In this document: in pieces, positions 24,850 to 33,298 of the stretch | Layout of the letters: every line of letters begins with the position of its first letter | Numbering within the stretch: position 1 is the first letter of the stretch | DNA from: Actinospica acidithermotolerans | Lineage (GTDB): Bacteria; Actinomycetota; Actinomycetes; Streptomycetales; Catenulisporaceae | Reading direction: 5' to 3' | NCBI RefSeq assembly: GCF_018139625.1 | Contig: NZ_JAGSOH010000043.1 | Location: forward strand, 1-51,774 | DNA: 51,774 nt | The notes under the pieces: generated by a model | The model's input: the letters and a program-made list of their open reading frames with translations, nothing else | Told to the model about the DNA's origin: nothing | Database searches by the model: none | Made by a program: the position numbers and the translations under genes

Positions 24850-27822
24850 CTAGTCCGCGACGCGGACGGCCACCGCCGGCCGGATGCCCGCGGCGCGCCG
24901 GGCCGGAAGGACCGTGGTGAGCAGCGAGGCGGCGAAGGTGATCCCGACGAGCGTGAGGATCTCGCCCCAGGCGATCGGGAAGCCGAGGTTGATGCCGTTG
25001 AACGCGGAGCTCTTGGTATAGAGCAGGTACGTGGTCAGCAGGCCGAGAGCGGCGCCGAGCAGGATGCCTTCGAGGGCGACGAACGTGCTCTCCATCAGGA
25101 ACGAGCGGCGGATGGTGCGGGCCTGGATCCCGAGGGCCCTGAGCACGCCGATGGTGCGGCGCCGTTCGCGCACCGCGCGCGTCATCATCACTCCGAGGCC
25201 TGCGATTCCGACCACCAGTCCGAGCGCGAGGAAGCCGTTCATCAACTGGAAGAAGCTCTGGCTTGCCGAGAAGTTGTCCCGGACCAACTGCTCCACCTGG
25301 GTGGCGACCAGCCCCGAGGTGAAGAACCGCCGCTGCAGGTCCGCGGCCAGGGTCTGGGCGCTGACGCCGGGTGCGGCCTGGACGAGCAGGACGGTGGGAC
25401 GCAGGTCGGGGCCGAACTGCGCGGCGGCGGCGCGTTGCGACATCAGCACCGGATGGGCGTAGGTTCCGGTGTTCGCGCCGTAGAACATCAGCGGGTCGCT
25501 CAGCAGCCCCGCGACGATCTTGTGCTCGGTCCGGCCGGTCTGCGGGTCGGTGACCGTGAGGGGGGCTCCGGGGGAGAACCTCGAACCGGGCGGGCCGCCG
25601 CTGACGGCGAAGGAGGATTCGAGCACGACATAGCGCGGGTCGGATTCGACGGCGCGCCAGACCGACCGGTCGTCGGGGCCGAGCGAGGCGAGCCGGCTGC
25701 TGAGGGGGAAGTCGCGGGCGGACAGTTCGCGGCTCACGCCGTATACGCGGGCGACGACGGTGGTGGCGGGCGACGACGTGCCGGGGTCGCTGGCCTTGGC
25801 GGGCGCGCTCGAGACCGGGGTGACGTGGGCGACCTCGCCGGCGAGATCACCGGAACGCAGCGCGGTCTGCGGCTGGGCGATCGGCGTGGCGGGGTTCACG
25901 TCGGCGCGGATCGTGTAGCCGGCAGAGGCCTGCGAGACGGCGTGGTCCACCGTCATGCCGACCATCGCGCTCAGCTCGGTCATCAGCACCAGGGTGAGCA
26001 CGACCAGGCAGTACATCACCAGCGTGGCGCCGGTGCGGAACTTGCGGCCGATCGGGTAGGCGATCGCCAGCCGCGTCGCCAGGCCGTTGTCGGTCGGACC
26101 CCCGACGAGCCGGGTCAGGGGCTTGAGCACGAACTCCTGGTTCTCGACCACCAGCACGACGGCGGCGAAGGCGAGCAGCGTCCCGAGGATGATGTACGTG
26201 GTCGTGGTGGGGTTGTCGAAGATGCGCGGGCGCAGCAGGTTGGCGGTCAGGCCCCAGGCCAGGATCAGCAGGGCCGCGCCGGAGTAGACCCAGTTCCGCG
26301 GCGCGAGGCGGGCGGCCAGCGGAACGGCGCACAGCACCGCCAGCGAGGGCAGCAGGTAGGTGTTCGGGCCCGTGCTGCCGACCACCGCGGGCACCGCCGC
26401 CGCGGTCAGCACGGCGCAGGCCGCGCCGCTGAGCAGCAGGGTCCGGCGGCGGGAGCGGCGGGCTCCGTCGGCGGGCAGGTCCCGGATGGCCGCGATGATG
26501 TTGAACCTGCTGATCCGGATGCTCGTGGCGGCGACGGTCGCCAGCGCGATCAGCAGGCCCGCGCAGAACCCGTTGACGAGGCTGACCGAACTGACGGAGA
26601 AGTGCAGCGTCATCGAGGAGTTCCAGCCGGCGAAGATCCGCTGGGCGGCGAACTCGATGATCCGCCCGACGCCGATGCCCAGCGGGGTGCCGATCAGGCC
26701 GGCCGCCAGGCTGTAGCAGCATCCTTCGATGACGAAGCCGCCGACCAGGTGGCTGCGTTTCATGCCGACCGCTCGCGCCATGCCGAGCTGGCTCTTGCGC
26801 TCCTCGCCGAGCATCACGAAGACGTTCACGAGCAGCAGGGCGCCCGCGATGATCGCGAAGCTGCCGATGAACAGGAACAGCGCGCCGAGCTGGTCGCCGG
26901 CGCGGCTCGCCGAGTCCAGCACGTCCTTCTTCGGCTGTGCCACGGCGGTGCCGTGCGCGTTGAGCGGGCCCAGCAGGGTGCTCATCTCGGCCGCGACCCG
27001 GTCGCTGAGCACGTTGCCGCCCTCGACGCCGCCGCGGTTGGACACCAGCGTCTGGGTCACCGGCGCGGCGAGCGCGGCCGCCGCCCCAATCCCGGTCGCG
27101 GAACCTGCTGCGGCGCGGTAGGCGCTCCCGAGCGTGCCCGGGGCGACGAAGAGGTCGTAGTTGCGGGCGTCGCCCAGGCCCATGCCGGCCAGCCCCTGCG
27201 CCGGGACGACGCGCTCGACCACGAACCTGCGCGGCTGGTGGTACAGGTACACGTCGACCGGGTCCCCGGCCCGCACGTGCAGTGAGGACGCGAGCAGGTC
27301 GTTGACCACGGCCCGCCCGGGCCCGGGGGTCGCGCCGGACAGGCCCGAGCCGCCGCCCGTCCCGCCGAAGCGCGCGGCCGACGGGAAGTCGGCCTCCCAG
27401 ACCAGGCCGCGCGGCTGCACCGTCTCGGCCCGCCCGGAGCCGGCGGTCACCGCGGACTGCAGGCCGGTCACGGTGAGCAGGCCGTCCACGTTCGGATCCG
27501 CGCGCAGCGGAGCCAGCCGGGCTGCCGCCTGCGCTCCCTGGCTCGTACTGGTCGAGGTCGCGGTCTCGTCGATCGGCCCCAGCACCTGATAGGCGACCTG
27601 GCGCACCGAGGAGTTCAGCGTGTCGCCCACGCTCAGGCTCGCCACGATCAGCGCGGTGCCCAGTACACAGGCCGCGACGATGGTGAGCGCCTCGGCGGGC
27701 CTGCGCGCCACCTGGCGCAGGGCGAGCCGGCGAAGGTACGGGCGGCGCACCGCGGCCGCGAGCGTGAGGCCGAGCGCGAGGGCGGCCAGCGCGATCAGCG
27801 GGAGAGTCAGATTCGGATACAC
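24850..27822 (-). CDS. ABC transporter permease with two FtsX-like domains
   Basis: 990-aa permease of the MacB/FtsX/LolCE superfamily. It has an N-terminal helix, a large extracytoplasmic domain, an internal group of helices, a second extracytoplasmic domain and three C-terminal helices (LGLVVGIAGLGVMMTRAVRERRRTIGVLRALG is the hallmark FtsX segment, starting near residue 870). GTG 27822 lies 6 bp after the ATPase stop, so the pair is one operon. Members move lipids, peptides or drugs, or act mechanically on cell-wall enzymes. The nearby dacB-like gene is suggestive but not proof. Confidence 0.9.
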   Translation of the reverse strand: MYPNLTLPLIALAALALGLTLAAAVRRPYLRRLALRQVARRPAEALTIVAACVLGTALIVASLSVGDTLNSSVRQVAYQVLGPIDETATSTSTSQGAQAAARLAPLRADPNVDGLLTVTGLQSAVTAGSGRAETVQPRGLVWEADFPSAARFGGTGGGSGLSGATPGPGRAVVNDLLASSLHVRAGDPVDVYLYHQPRRFVVERVVPAQGLAGMGLGDARNYDLFVAPGTLGSAYRAAAGSATGIGAAAALAAPVTQTLVSNRGGVEGGNVLSDRVAAEMSTLLGPLNAHGTAVAQPKKDVLDSASRAGDQLGALFLFIGSFAIIAGALLLVNVFVMLGEERKSQLGMARAVGMKRSHLVGGFVIEGCCYSLAAGLIGTPLGIGVGRIIEFAAQRIFAGWNSSMTLHFSVSSVSLVNGFCAGLLIALATVAATSIRISRFNIIAAIRDLPADGARRSRRRTLLLSGAACAVLTAAAVPAVVGSTGPNTYLLPSLAVLCAVPLAARLAPRNWVYSGAALLILAWGLTANLLRPRIFDNPTTTTYIILGTLLAFAAVVLVVENQEFVLKPLTRLVGGPTDNGLATRLAIAYPIGRKFRTGATLVMYCLVVLTLVLMTELSAMVGMTVDHAVSQASAGYTIRADVNPATPIAQPQTALRSGDLAGEVAHVTPVSSAPAKASDPGTSSPATTVVARVYGVSRELSARDFPLSSRLASLGPDDRSVWRAVESDPRYVVLESSFAVSGGPPGSRFSPGAPLTVTDPQTGRTEHKIVAGLLSDPLMFYGANTGTYAHPVLMSQRAAAAQFGPDLRPTVLLVQAAPGVSAQTLAADLQRRFFTSGLVATQVEQLVRDNFSASQSFFQLMNGFLALGLVVGIAGLGVMMTRAVRERRRTIGVLRALGIQARTIRRSFLMESTFVALEGILLGAALGLLTTYLLYTKSSAFNGINLGFPIAWGEILTLVGITFAASLLTTVLPARRAAGIRPAVAVRVAD

Positions 27823-27828
27823 GCTGCA

Positions 27829-28608
27829 TCACGGCCGTCGGGCCGCCTCCAGCAGTTCCGGCGCCGCGGGGCGGGCCACCCAGCGTCCGTCCACCCGCAC
27901 CTCGTCGCTGACCAGCCGGCCGTCGCGCATGCCGACCAGGCGCTGCGCGGCCCGGCCCACGGCCGGGTCGTGGGTGACCAGCACGACCGTCTGGCCCTGT
28001 TCCCGGTTCAGTTCGAGGAAGAGCGCCATGACCTGCTCGGCCATGCCGCTGTCCAGGTTGCCGGTAGGCTCGTCCGCCCACACGATCGCCGGGTGCCCGA
28101 CCAGGGCCCTGGCCAGCGTCACGCGCTGCTGCTCCCCGCCGGACAGCTCGTTCGGCCGGTGCCCCACCCGCGAGGCGAGGCCGACCCGGTCGAGCATCTC
28201 AAGCGCCCGCGTGCGTGCGGTCTCCGACGCCGCGCCGCACAGCAGCAGCGGCAGCTCCACGTTCTCGGCGGCGGTGAACACCGGAATCAGATTGAAGGAC
28301 TGGAAGACGAAGCCCATCGTGCGGGCCCGGTGCGCGGTGCGCACCGCGTCGCTCATCGCGAACAGATCGCGCCCCTGCACCAGCACCCGGCCCGCGTCGA
28401 TCTCGTCGAGTCCGGACAGGCAGTTGAGCAGCGTCGTCTTCCCCGATCCGGACGGCCCCATCACCGCGACGAACTCGCCGCGCCGAACCTCGAGGTCCAA
28501 GCCGGCCAGCGCCCGCACCTCGACCTCGCCCGACCGGTAGATCTTCTGCACGCCCTGGGCGCGCAGCAGCGGTTCGGCCCCGGCGTTCCTCGGTTCGCGA
28601 TCAGCCAT
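27829..28608 (-). CDS. ABC transporter ATP-binding protein (MacB/LolD type)
   Basis: 259-aa ATPase partner of the FtsX-like permease. Walker A is GPSGSGKTT (51-59), the Q-loop is [10 protein letters not shown], the signature is LSGGEQQ (155-161), Walker B is VWADEP and the switch His is in LVTHDPAVG. The length and the LNCLSGLD segment are typical of the LolD/MacB branch. It is the first gene of the two-gene operon. Confidence 0.94.
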   Translation of the reverse strand: MADREPRNAGAEPLLRAQGVQKIYRSGEVEVRALAGLDLEVRRGEFVAVMGPSGSGKTTLLNCLSGLDEIDAGRVLVQGRDLFAMSDAVRTAHRARTMGFVFQSFNLIPVFTAAENVELPLLLCGAASETARTRALEMLDRVGLASRVGHRPNELSGGEQQRVTLARALVGHPAIVWADEPTGNLDSGMAEQVMALFLELNREQGQTVVLVTHDPAVGRAAQRLVGMRDGRLVSDEVRVDGRWVARPAAPELLEAARRP

Positions 28609-29149
28609 GGGACTTCGCGGGCCGCGGGTCGACGCTGCGCGGGCCGCTCCTCCAGTCCGTCCCAGCCAACCGGAGCCGCGCCCGTCCGATCAGAGGCGTT
28701 CGCCGCACGTGGCCCGGGACCCTCGGCCCCTCCGGCCCGTGCGTGCAACGCGGTCACACCACGCGGTCATATGTGGCCGAAGGGAGCCCGCCCTGAGAGA
28801 CGTGGCCGGCCGCCGGACTCCGGCAGCGCCCGGATCTGAGCGATCCCCGGCCTCGACATCCGCTCTGGTCCGGGTATGCCCGAAACTCGCTTGCCCGCGC
28901 GGCGCCTCGGGCGGAAGTCGCTGAAGTAGGACCTGGTCATAAGCTGAAGTAGCGCCTGGTCGTAACCGGTCGATCCGCAGGCACGATGTCGCTGCGGTCG
29001 CGGAAATGTGCGATCGTATCATCGTCCTCGCGCGGTCAGGCCATCTCAAGGGGGGTTCCGTTGACGCTGTCGCCGTTCTTTGAGTCAACTTCGCGGCGGC
29101 CCGACCGCGCCGGCCAGGCCCATCCGCTCCAAAAAACCGAAAGGTCGTC
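28609..29149. other. Long intergenic region with a tandem repeat
   Basis: About 540 bp between divergent genes. No ORF is convincing. It holds a 23-bp tandem repeat (28920-28965) and an inverted GTTGAC/GTCAAC pair (29060-29065 and 29084-29089) about 60 bp before the GT2 start, a possible operator. Confidence 0.4.
28920..28965. repeat. 23-bp imperfect tandem repeat
   Basis: GCTGAAGTAG...CTGGTC.TAA occurs twice head to tail (28920-28942 and 28943-28965), 20 of 23 bases identical. Confidence 0.85.
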
Positions 29150-30238
29150 GTGAAGGTCTTCGTCCAGGTCCCATGCCTCAACGAGGAGGCGACGCTCCCC
29201 GCCGTTCTCGACAGCATCCCGAAGTCGATCCCCGGCGTCGACGAACTGCACGTGCTTATCATCGACGACGGGTCCACCGACCGCACCGTCGAGGTCGCCC
29301 GTGAGCACGGCGTGACGCACTTCGTGCACCACGTCCGCAACCAGGGCCTCGCCCGCTCGTTCCGCGACGGCGTCCACTACGCGCTGAGCCAGGGCGCCGA
29401 CATCGTGGTGAACACGGACGGCGACAACCAGTACCCGCAGGCCATGATCCCGGACTTGATCGCGCCGGTCCTCGCCGGAGAAGCCGACATCGCGATCGGC
29501 GACCGCCAGACCCACCTGATCGGGCACTTCTCGCCGTTCAAGAAGCGGATGCAGCGGTTCGGCAGCCGGGTCGTCAATATCGCGGCCGAGACGAATCTGC
29601 CCGACGCCGCCTCCGGGTTCCGGGCCTACAGCCGGGACGCCCTGATCAAGCTGAACGTCGTCACGCAGTTCAGCTACTGCATGGAGACGATCATCCAGGC
29701 GGGCAACAAGCGGATGAAGATCGCCAGCGTCCCGATCACCACCAACGCGAAGACCCGCGAGTCGCGACTGTTCAGCTCGATCGGCGAGCACATGCTGCAG
29801 TCCGGCAAGGCGATCGCCCGCAGCTACTTCATGTTCAAGCCGTTCAGCTTCTTCATCGGGCTCGGCGTGTTCTTCGGCGTCGTCGGCCTGATCCCGTTCG
29901 TCCGGTACACGATCCTGCTCGCGACCGACTCCGGCGGCAACCACCTGCAGTCGCTGATGCTGGGGATCTTCCTGCTCGTGGCGGCCGCGCTGTCGCTCGC
30001 GCTGGCGGTCATCGCCGATCTTCTGCGGACGAACCGGATCCTGCAGGAGGAGACCCTGGAGCGGCTGAAGGAGCTGCACTACGGGGTCGTCCGAGACGAG
30101 GCGCTCCCGAATGCAGGCCAGCCCGCTTCGACGCGCCGCGCTGATCGCATTTACGGCCAGGCCGGCGCGCATGAGCGGGGCGAGCGCATAGCCGATCAAC
30201 TCCTTGCTGCAAAGAGCCAGCACGGTGGCGAGATCTAG
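29150..30238 (+). CDS. Family 2 glycosyltransferase (polyprenyl-phosphate sugar synthase-like), 3' end altered
   Basis: 362-aa GT2 enzyme. GT-A motifs are VPCLNEEATL, the nucleotide-binding IIDDGSTD (Asp39/40) and the NTDGDNQYP metal-binding DxD (Asp90/Asp92). Two C-terminal membrane helices follow (FFIGLGVFFGVVGLIPF and LLVAAALSLALAVIADLL), as in dolichyl/polyprenyl-phosphate mannosyl- or glucosyltransferases. It starts with GTG. Homology-like sequence ends around HYGVVRDE; the last 45 residues are read through the antisense of an IS3 transposase fragment, so the natural C-terminus was replaced. The catalytic domain and both helices are intact, so it may still work. Confidence 0.85.
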   Translation: MKVFVQVPCLNEEATLPAVLDSIPKSIPGVDELHVLIIDDGSTDRTVEVAREHGVTHFVHHVRNQGLARSFRDGVHYALSQGADIVVNTDGDNQYPQAMIPDLIAPVLAGEADIAIGDRQTHLIGHFSPFKKRMQRFGSRVVNIAAETNLPDAASGFRAYSRDALIKLNVVTQFSYCMETIIQAGNKRMKIASVPITTNAKTRESRLFSSIGEHMLQSGKAIARSYFMFKPFSFFIGLGVFFGVVGLIPFVRYTILLATDSGGNHLQSLMLGIFLLVAAALSLALAVIADLLRTNRILQEETLERLKELHYGVVRDEALPNAGQPASTRRADRIYGQAGAHERGERIADQLLAAKSQHGGEI

Positions 30239-30245
30239 CCCAGCC
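30104..30245 (-). pseudogene. IS3-family transposase (OrfB/integrase core) remnant
   Basis: The minus-strand frame reads LDLATVLALCSKELIGYALAP followed by LMRAGLAVNAISAARRSGLA. This matches the rve-domain segment of IS3 OrfB between the first two catalytic acids (the D-L.S..IVGWA....M.A.L...A pattern). Neither the rest of OrfB nor OrfA is nearby, and no terminal repeats are visible. It fuses directly with the 3' end of the GT2 gene. Confidence 0.65.
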
Positions 30246-30725
30246 CTCGCTGGTCGGGTGAGGCAGGCCGCCGGCGAGGCGCCCGTGGTTCGGGTCCCTT
30301 TCCGACGGCCCCTTCCGAGCCGGACGTGACCGCTCTCCGCGGCCTCGCCCGCTACGCGCGGACGGCTGGCCTGCGCGGGAGGCGCTGATGGCGCTGAGGG
30401 CGGTGTTCACGGGTACGAGGCGGGGCGAGGTGTGCGGGATGCAATGTCGGGTTAGGCTGGAAAAGCGAAAATGGACACAGGCTCCGGCAGGGCGGCCAGA
30501 CACTCTAGGTGGCCGGTCCTGCGCCGCGAGGGCCTCCAGCAGGCACGCCGTCGAGTAGCGGGCCGGAACAGCTTGATCATGCCTGTGGCTCGTTGTTCGG
30601 GTGGCGTGAGGCGCCGCACCGGGGGTGCGGCTGGGGTCGGGCCGGCCGGGCATCGCGGGGCGGACTGTCATCGCACTGGCCGGCAGCGGCCGGATCCGAC
30701 CGGCCCATTCGGAAGGAGCGTATCG
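30246..30725. other. Intergenic region, no supported gene
   Basis: About 480 bp after the GT2/IS3 junction. I see no recognisable protein in any frame. GGAAGGAG at 30710-30717 is the ribosome-binding site of the next gene. Confidence 0.4.
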
Positions 30726-31160
30726 ATGTCGACGACGGCCTGGCGATTCCGTGGCACCGAAGAGGCCGATGACGCAGTCCTCAGGCTCAAGCAGCTTGGC
30801 GGCCAGGACCTCATCGATCTGCGTGACGTCGCCGTGATTCGCTGGCCGCTGTACGCGGCGGCCCCCCAAGTGCAGGAACACGTGACCGACGAGGGCAGCA
30901 AGGCCTCGTCGCTCGCCAAGAAGTTCAGCAAGGCCGGTATCGACGGCTCGATGATCGACTCGGTGAAAAGCGACATGACGCCGGGGAGTTCGGCCCTCGT
31001 GCTGCTGAGCAGCGACGCCGAGATCGGCACCGTCGCAAAGGCGTTCGAGGGACACGCCATGGAGTTGATGCGCTCCGACCTTTCGGTGAAGCAGGAGGAC
31101 CAGCTCAGAGCCGCCTTCGGCGAACCGTCCGACAGGGGCCCGGGGCCGGCCGCTCGGTGA
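30726..31160 (+). CDS. DUF1269-like small stress-associated protein
   Basis: 144-aa protein. ATG 30726 lies 8 nt after GGAAGGAG. It has an N-terminal ferredoxin-like segment (AWRFRGTEEADDAVLRLKQL...DLRDVAVIRWP), a Lys/Ser-rich middle (EGSKASSLAKKFSKAG) and a second alpha/beta unit (SSALVLLSSDAEIGTVAKAF). This resembles DUF1269 proteins, but the Gly-rich membrane hairpin usually found in the middle is missing, so it should be soluble. The function of the family is poorly known. Confidence 0.7.
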   Translation: MSTTAWRFRGTEEADDAVLRLKQLGGQDLIDLRDVAVIRWPLYAAAPQVQEHVTDEGSKASSLAKKFSKAGIDGSMIDSVKSDMTPGSSALVLLSSDAEIGTVAKAFEGHAMELMRSDLSVKQEDQLRAAFGEPSDRGPGPAAR

Positions 31161-31316
31161 CGCTGGCAGGTATGGCACGGCCGAGCACTGCCCGGAACGC
31201 GCGACGTGCCTCGACGCCACCCTTAACGCCGTCGATCAAGGTTGACCTCGCTCCTCGGCTCGGTGGGGCGTCGAGTCGGTTCGGCTGATCGGGCTTGCGG
31301 CGGATTCATCGGAACG

Positions 31317-31658
31317 ATGGGACACGCTGCCGTGACCGGCGATGCGAAAACCGAGCCCCACGGCCTCGTGCATCGGCTCTACCAGCGCGTGCGGTTTCCA
31401 CCGCCGGTCAGTGACGATCTCTTCTCCAGCCGGGCCCAGGGTGCCTCCTATCTGGCCGCGTGGGGGCTCACCGGCGTCCACATCGTCCTGTGGATCCTCA
31501 TCACCGCCGGCGTGCTGGCCTCCGAGGCGCTGCTCATCGGCACCTCGCTCCTTTCCTTCATCGCGACCTGCCTGCTCGTCGGGATGGTCATCGCTACTCA
31601 TCGCCGGCTCACCGGCGGGCGCTCACCTGCGCAGAACGGAGATGCGGGACGCCCATGA
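31317..31658 (+). CDS. Small two-helix membrane protein
   Basis: About 113 aa. It has a hydrophilic N-terminus (HGLVHRLYQRVRFPPPVSDD), then two membrane helices (GLTGVHIVLWILITAGVLA and LIGTSLLSFIATCLLVGMVI) and a short charged tail. ATG 31317 has only a weak ribosome-binding site; GTG 31332 is an alternative. No family is recognised. Its TGA overlaps an ATG at 31655. Confidence 0.5.
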   Translation: MGHAAVTGDAKTEPHGLVHRLYQRVRFPPPVSDDLFSSRAQGASYLAAWGLTGVHIVLWILITAGVLASEALLIGTSLLSFIATCLLVGMVIATHRRLTGGRSPAQNGDAGRP

Positions 31659-31903
31659 ACCGCAAGTGCGAGACCATCGCGATGTACACGGTGAAGAGCA
31701 ACCCGAACGGTGTTGTCCGAGCCGCGCGTGAGCGAACCGCCGGTCACCATCAAGATCGCCCTTCAGGATGGCCATGGCGATGTCCCTGGCGGCTCGACGG
31801 TTGTGGGCCGGCCGGGCCGGACGCAGGATGGGGGAAGAAAGGGATGCAGGTACCGGATCGGCGAGTGGAGGCGGTTGAGCGATGCCCAGGATTCTCATCC
31901 TGA
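31655..31903 (+). CDS. Doubtful small ORF coupled to the preceding gene
   Basis: 82-codon frame starting in an ATGA overlap. The first 25 or so codons (MNRKCETIAMYTVKSNPNGV) have proper GC-rich third positions; after that the bias fades and a neighbouring frame looks better (VTIKIALQDGHGDVPGG). It may be a frameshifted remnant. Its end overlaps the PfpI start. No function can be suggested. Confidence 0.25.
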   Translation: MNRKCETIAMYTVKSNPNGVVRAARERTAGHHQDRPSGWPWRCPWRLDGCGPAGPDAGWGKKGMQVPDRRVEAVERCPGFSS

Positions 31904-32448
31904 CCGGAGACGCGGCCGAGGACTTGGAGGTGATGTACCCCTATCAGCGGCTGCTCGAGGAGGGGTACGAGGTCGACATCGCGGCGCCGACGAAGAAGAA
32001 GCTGCAGTTCGTCGTGCACGACTTCGTGGACGGTTTCGACACCTACACGGAGAAGCCCGGGCACAGCTGGCCCGCCGACCTGGCGTTCGCGGAGGTCGAC
32101 CCCTCAGACTACGCGGCGGTCGTGGTACCCGGCGGCCGCGCTCCCGAGTATCTGCGCAACGACCCCGAGTGCCAGCGCATCATCCGGCACTTCTTCGCCG
32201 ACGACAAGCCCGTCGCGCAGCTGTGCCACGGCCCGCTGATCGCGGCCGCGGCGGGCGTGCTCTCCGACCGGCGCAGCTCGGCGTACCCGGCGCTCGCCCC
32301 GGACATCACCGCGGCGGGCGCGCAGTTCGTCGACGGCGAGGCCGTGGTCGACGGCACGCTCGTCTCCGGACGGGCCTGGCCGGACCACCCGGCGTGGATG
32401 CGCGAGTTCATCAGGATCCTGCGCGCCAAGGCCCCGGTCGCGAGCTGA
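31882..32448 (+). CDS. DJ-1/PfpI family protein
   Basis: 188-aa DJ-1/PfpI superfamily member (deglycase/chaperone/protease-like). ATG 31882 follows GGAGG. The nucleophile elbow is AQLCHGPLIAA with Cys115 and the neighbouring His116; an N-terminal Glu (AAEDLEVMYPYQRL) is in the usual position for the catalytic acid. The single domain and PfpI-like CHGP motif favour the PfpI/YhbO branch, which acts on carbonyl stress. It lies in a cluster of small stress-type genes. Confidence 0.85.
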   Translation: MPRILILTGDAAEDLEVMYPYQRLLEEGYEVDIAAPTKKKLQFVVHDFVDGFDTYTEKPGHSWPADLAFAEVDPSDYAAVVVPGGRAPEYLRNDPECQRIIRHFFADDKPVAQLCHGPLIAAAAGVLSDRRSSAYPALAPDITAAGAQFVDGEAVVDGTLVSGRAWPDHPAWMREFIRILRAKAPVAS

Positions 32449-32460
32449 CCGGCGACGCCG

Positions 32461-32802
32461 TCACACGGCGGGAAGCGTCGAGCCCGGGAACCCGCGGCAC
32501 GGGTGCACGCTGTAGCTCAGGATGCCCGCCCGGATCGCGGGGTCGCCGTCCATGATCGCGGCGACCTCCTCGGGCTCGCCGACGAAGATGCCGATCCCGG
32601 CCAGGCCGGTCCCGTCGCCGACCGGGCACACGATGGCGAGGGAGCCGTCGGCCTGGAGCTGCATGTTGCGCCGACCGTGCTCCCAGATGACTTCGTCCGA
32701 TCCGTCGCTGCCGTACCTGTCCGCCGCGCGGAGGATGACCAGGGTGTATCCGGCCGCCTGCGCCAGACGCTCGCGCATCATCTCGTCGGTGAAAGTGGTC
32801 AT
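32461..32802 (-). CDS. YciI-like protein
   Basis: 113-aa protein of the YCII/dimeric alpha-beta barrel group: GYTLVILRAADRYG, a central strand pair, VGEPEEVAAIMDGDPAI and a C-terminal strand SYSVHPCRGFPG. It is convergent with the PfpI gene (12 bp apart) and divergent from the DGPF/ECF42 operon, whose first gene is a relative. Activity unknown. Confidence 0.75.
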   Translation of the reverse strand: MTTFTDEMMRERLAQAAGYTLVILRAADRYGSDGSDEVIWEHGRRNMQLQADGSLAIVCPVGDGTGLAGIGIFVGEPEEVAAIMDGDPAIRAGILSYSVHPCRGFPGSTLPAV

Positions 32803-32876
32803 GGCCGTCAGATTACGCCGTGGTCCGGTCCGTCGCAGATGCCTTCGCCGTAGCTGAGAAATTATGTGTGGCGGAC

Positions 32877-32904
32877 TGTCGATCCGGGCTCGTCGCCGTT
32901 CGTC
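32877..32904 (+). promoter_or_regulatory. Candidate ECF42 sigma-dependent promoter
   Basis: TGTCGA (32877-32882) and CGTC (32901-32904), 18 bp apart, lie about 55 bp before the DGPF gene. As I recall, ECF42 promoters are described with TGTCGA in the -35 and CG[A/T]C in the -10, so this fits autoregulation of the downstream sigma factor. Confidence 0.55.
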
Positions 32905-32959
32905 GAAGGAATAGAAGGGGGCTCACCGGGAGCCTCCGCCCACAGATCGGAGTATGGAG

Positions 32960-33298
32960 ATGTCCCAGTACCTGGTGCTCATCTACGAGGACGAGGCCGC
33001 CTACGCCACCGGCGACGCCGCCCTGTTCCAGCGGGTCATGGACGCGCACAACAAGTTCGGCGCGGAGAACAAGGACGCCATCGTCGGCGGCGAGGCGCTG
33101 CAGCCCACGTCCACCGCGACCAGCATCCGGGGCGGAGTGGTGACCGACGGGCCCTTCGCCGAGACGAAGGAGGCGCTCGGCGGCTACTACCTGATCGAGG
33201 CCGCCGACCTGGACGCCGCGCTGGCCGTCGCCAAGCAGGTCCCGGCCGAGTTCGGCGGGGTCGAGGTGCGTCCCCTCATGGTGTTCGACCAGCAGTGA
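32960..33298 (+). CDS. DGPF-domain (YCII-related) protein
   Basis: 112-aa DGPF protein, named for the conserved motif seen here as VVTDGPFAETKEALGGYY. Of two in-frame ATGs, 32960 has GGAG at a 7-nt spacing; 32954 is the alternative. DGPF proteins are the standard genomic partners of ECF42 sigma factors, and this one overlaps the sigma gene by a GTGA. Their role is unknown; they may be the output or a modulator of the sigma factor. Confidence 0.92.
   Translation: MSQYLVLIYEDEAAYATGDAALFQRVMDAHNKFGAENKDAIVGGEALQPTSTATSIRGGVVTDGPFAETKEALGGYYLIEAADLDAALAVAKQVPAEFGGVEVRPLMVFDQQ

Noticed and set aside
24469-27285. Very long plus-strand open frame opposite the FtsX-like permease
   Set aside because: It is Asp/Gly/Arg/Gln-rich, has no recognisable motif and mirrors the codon bias of the real minus-strand gene; a high-GC antisense artefact.
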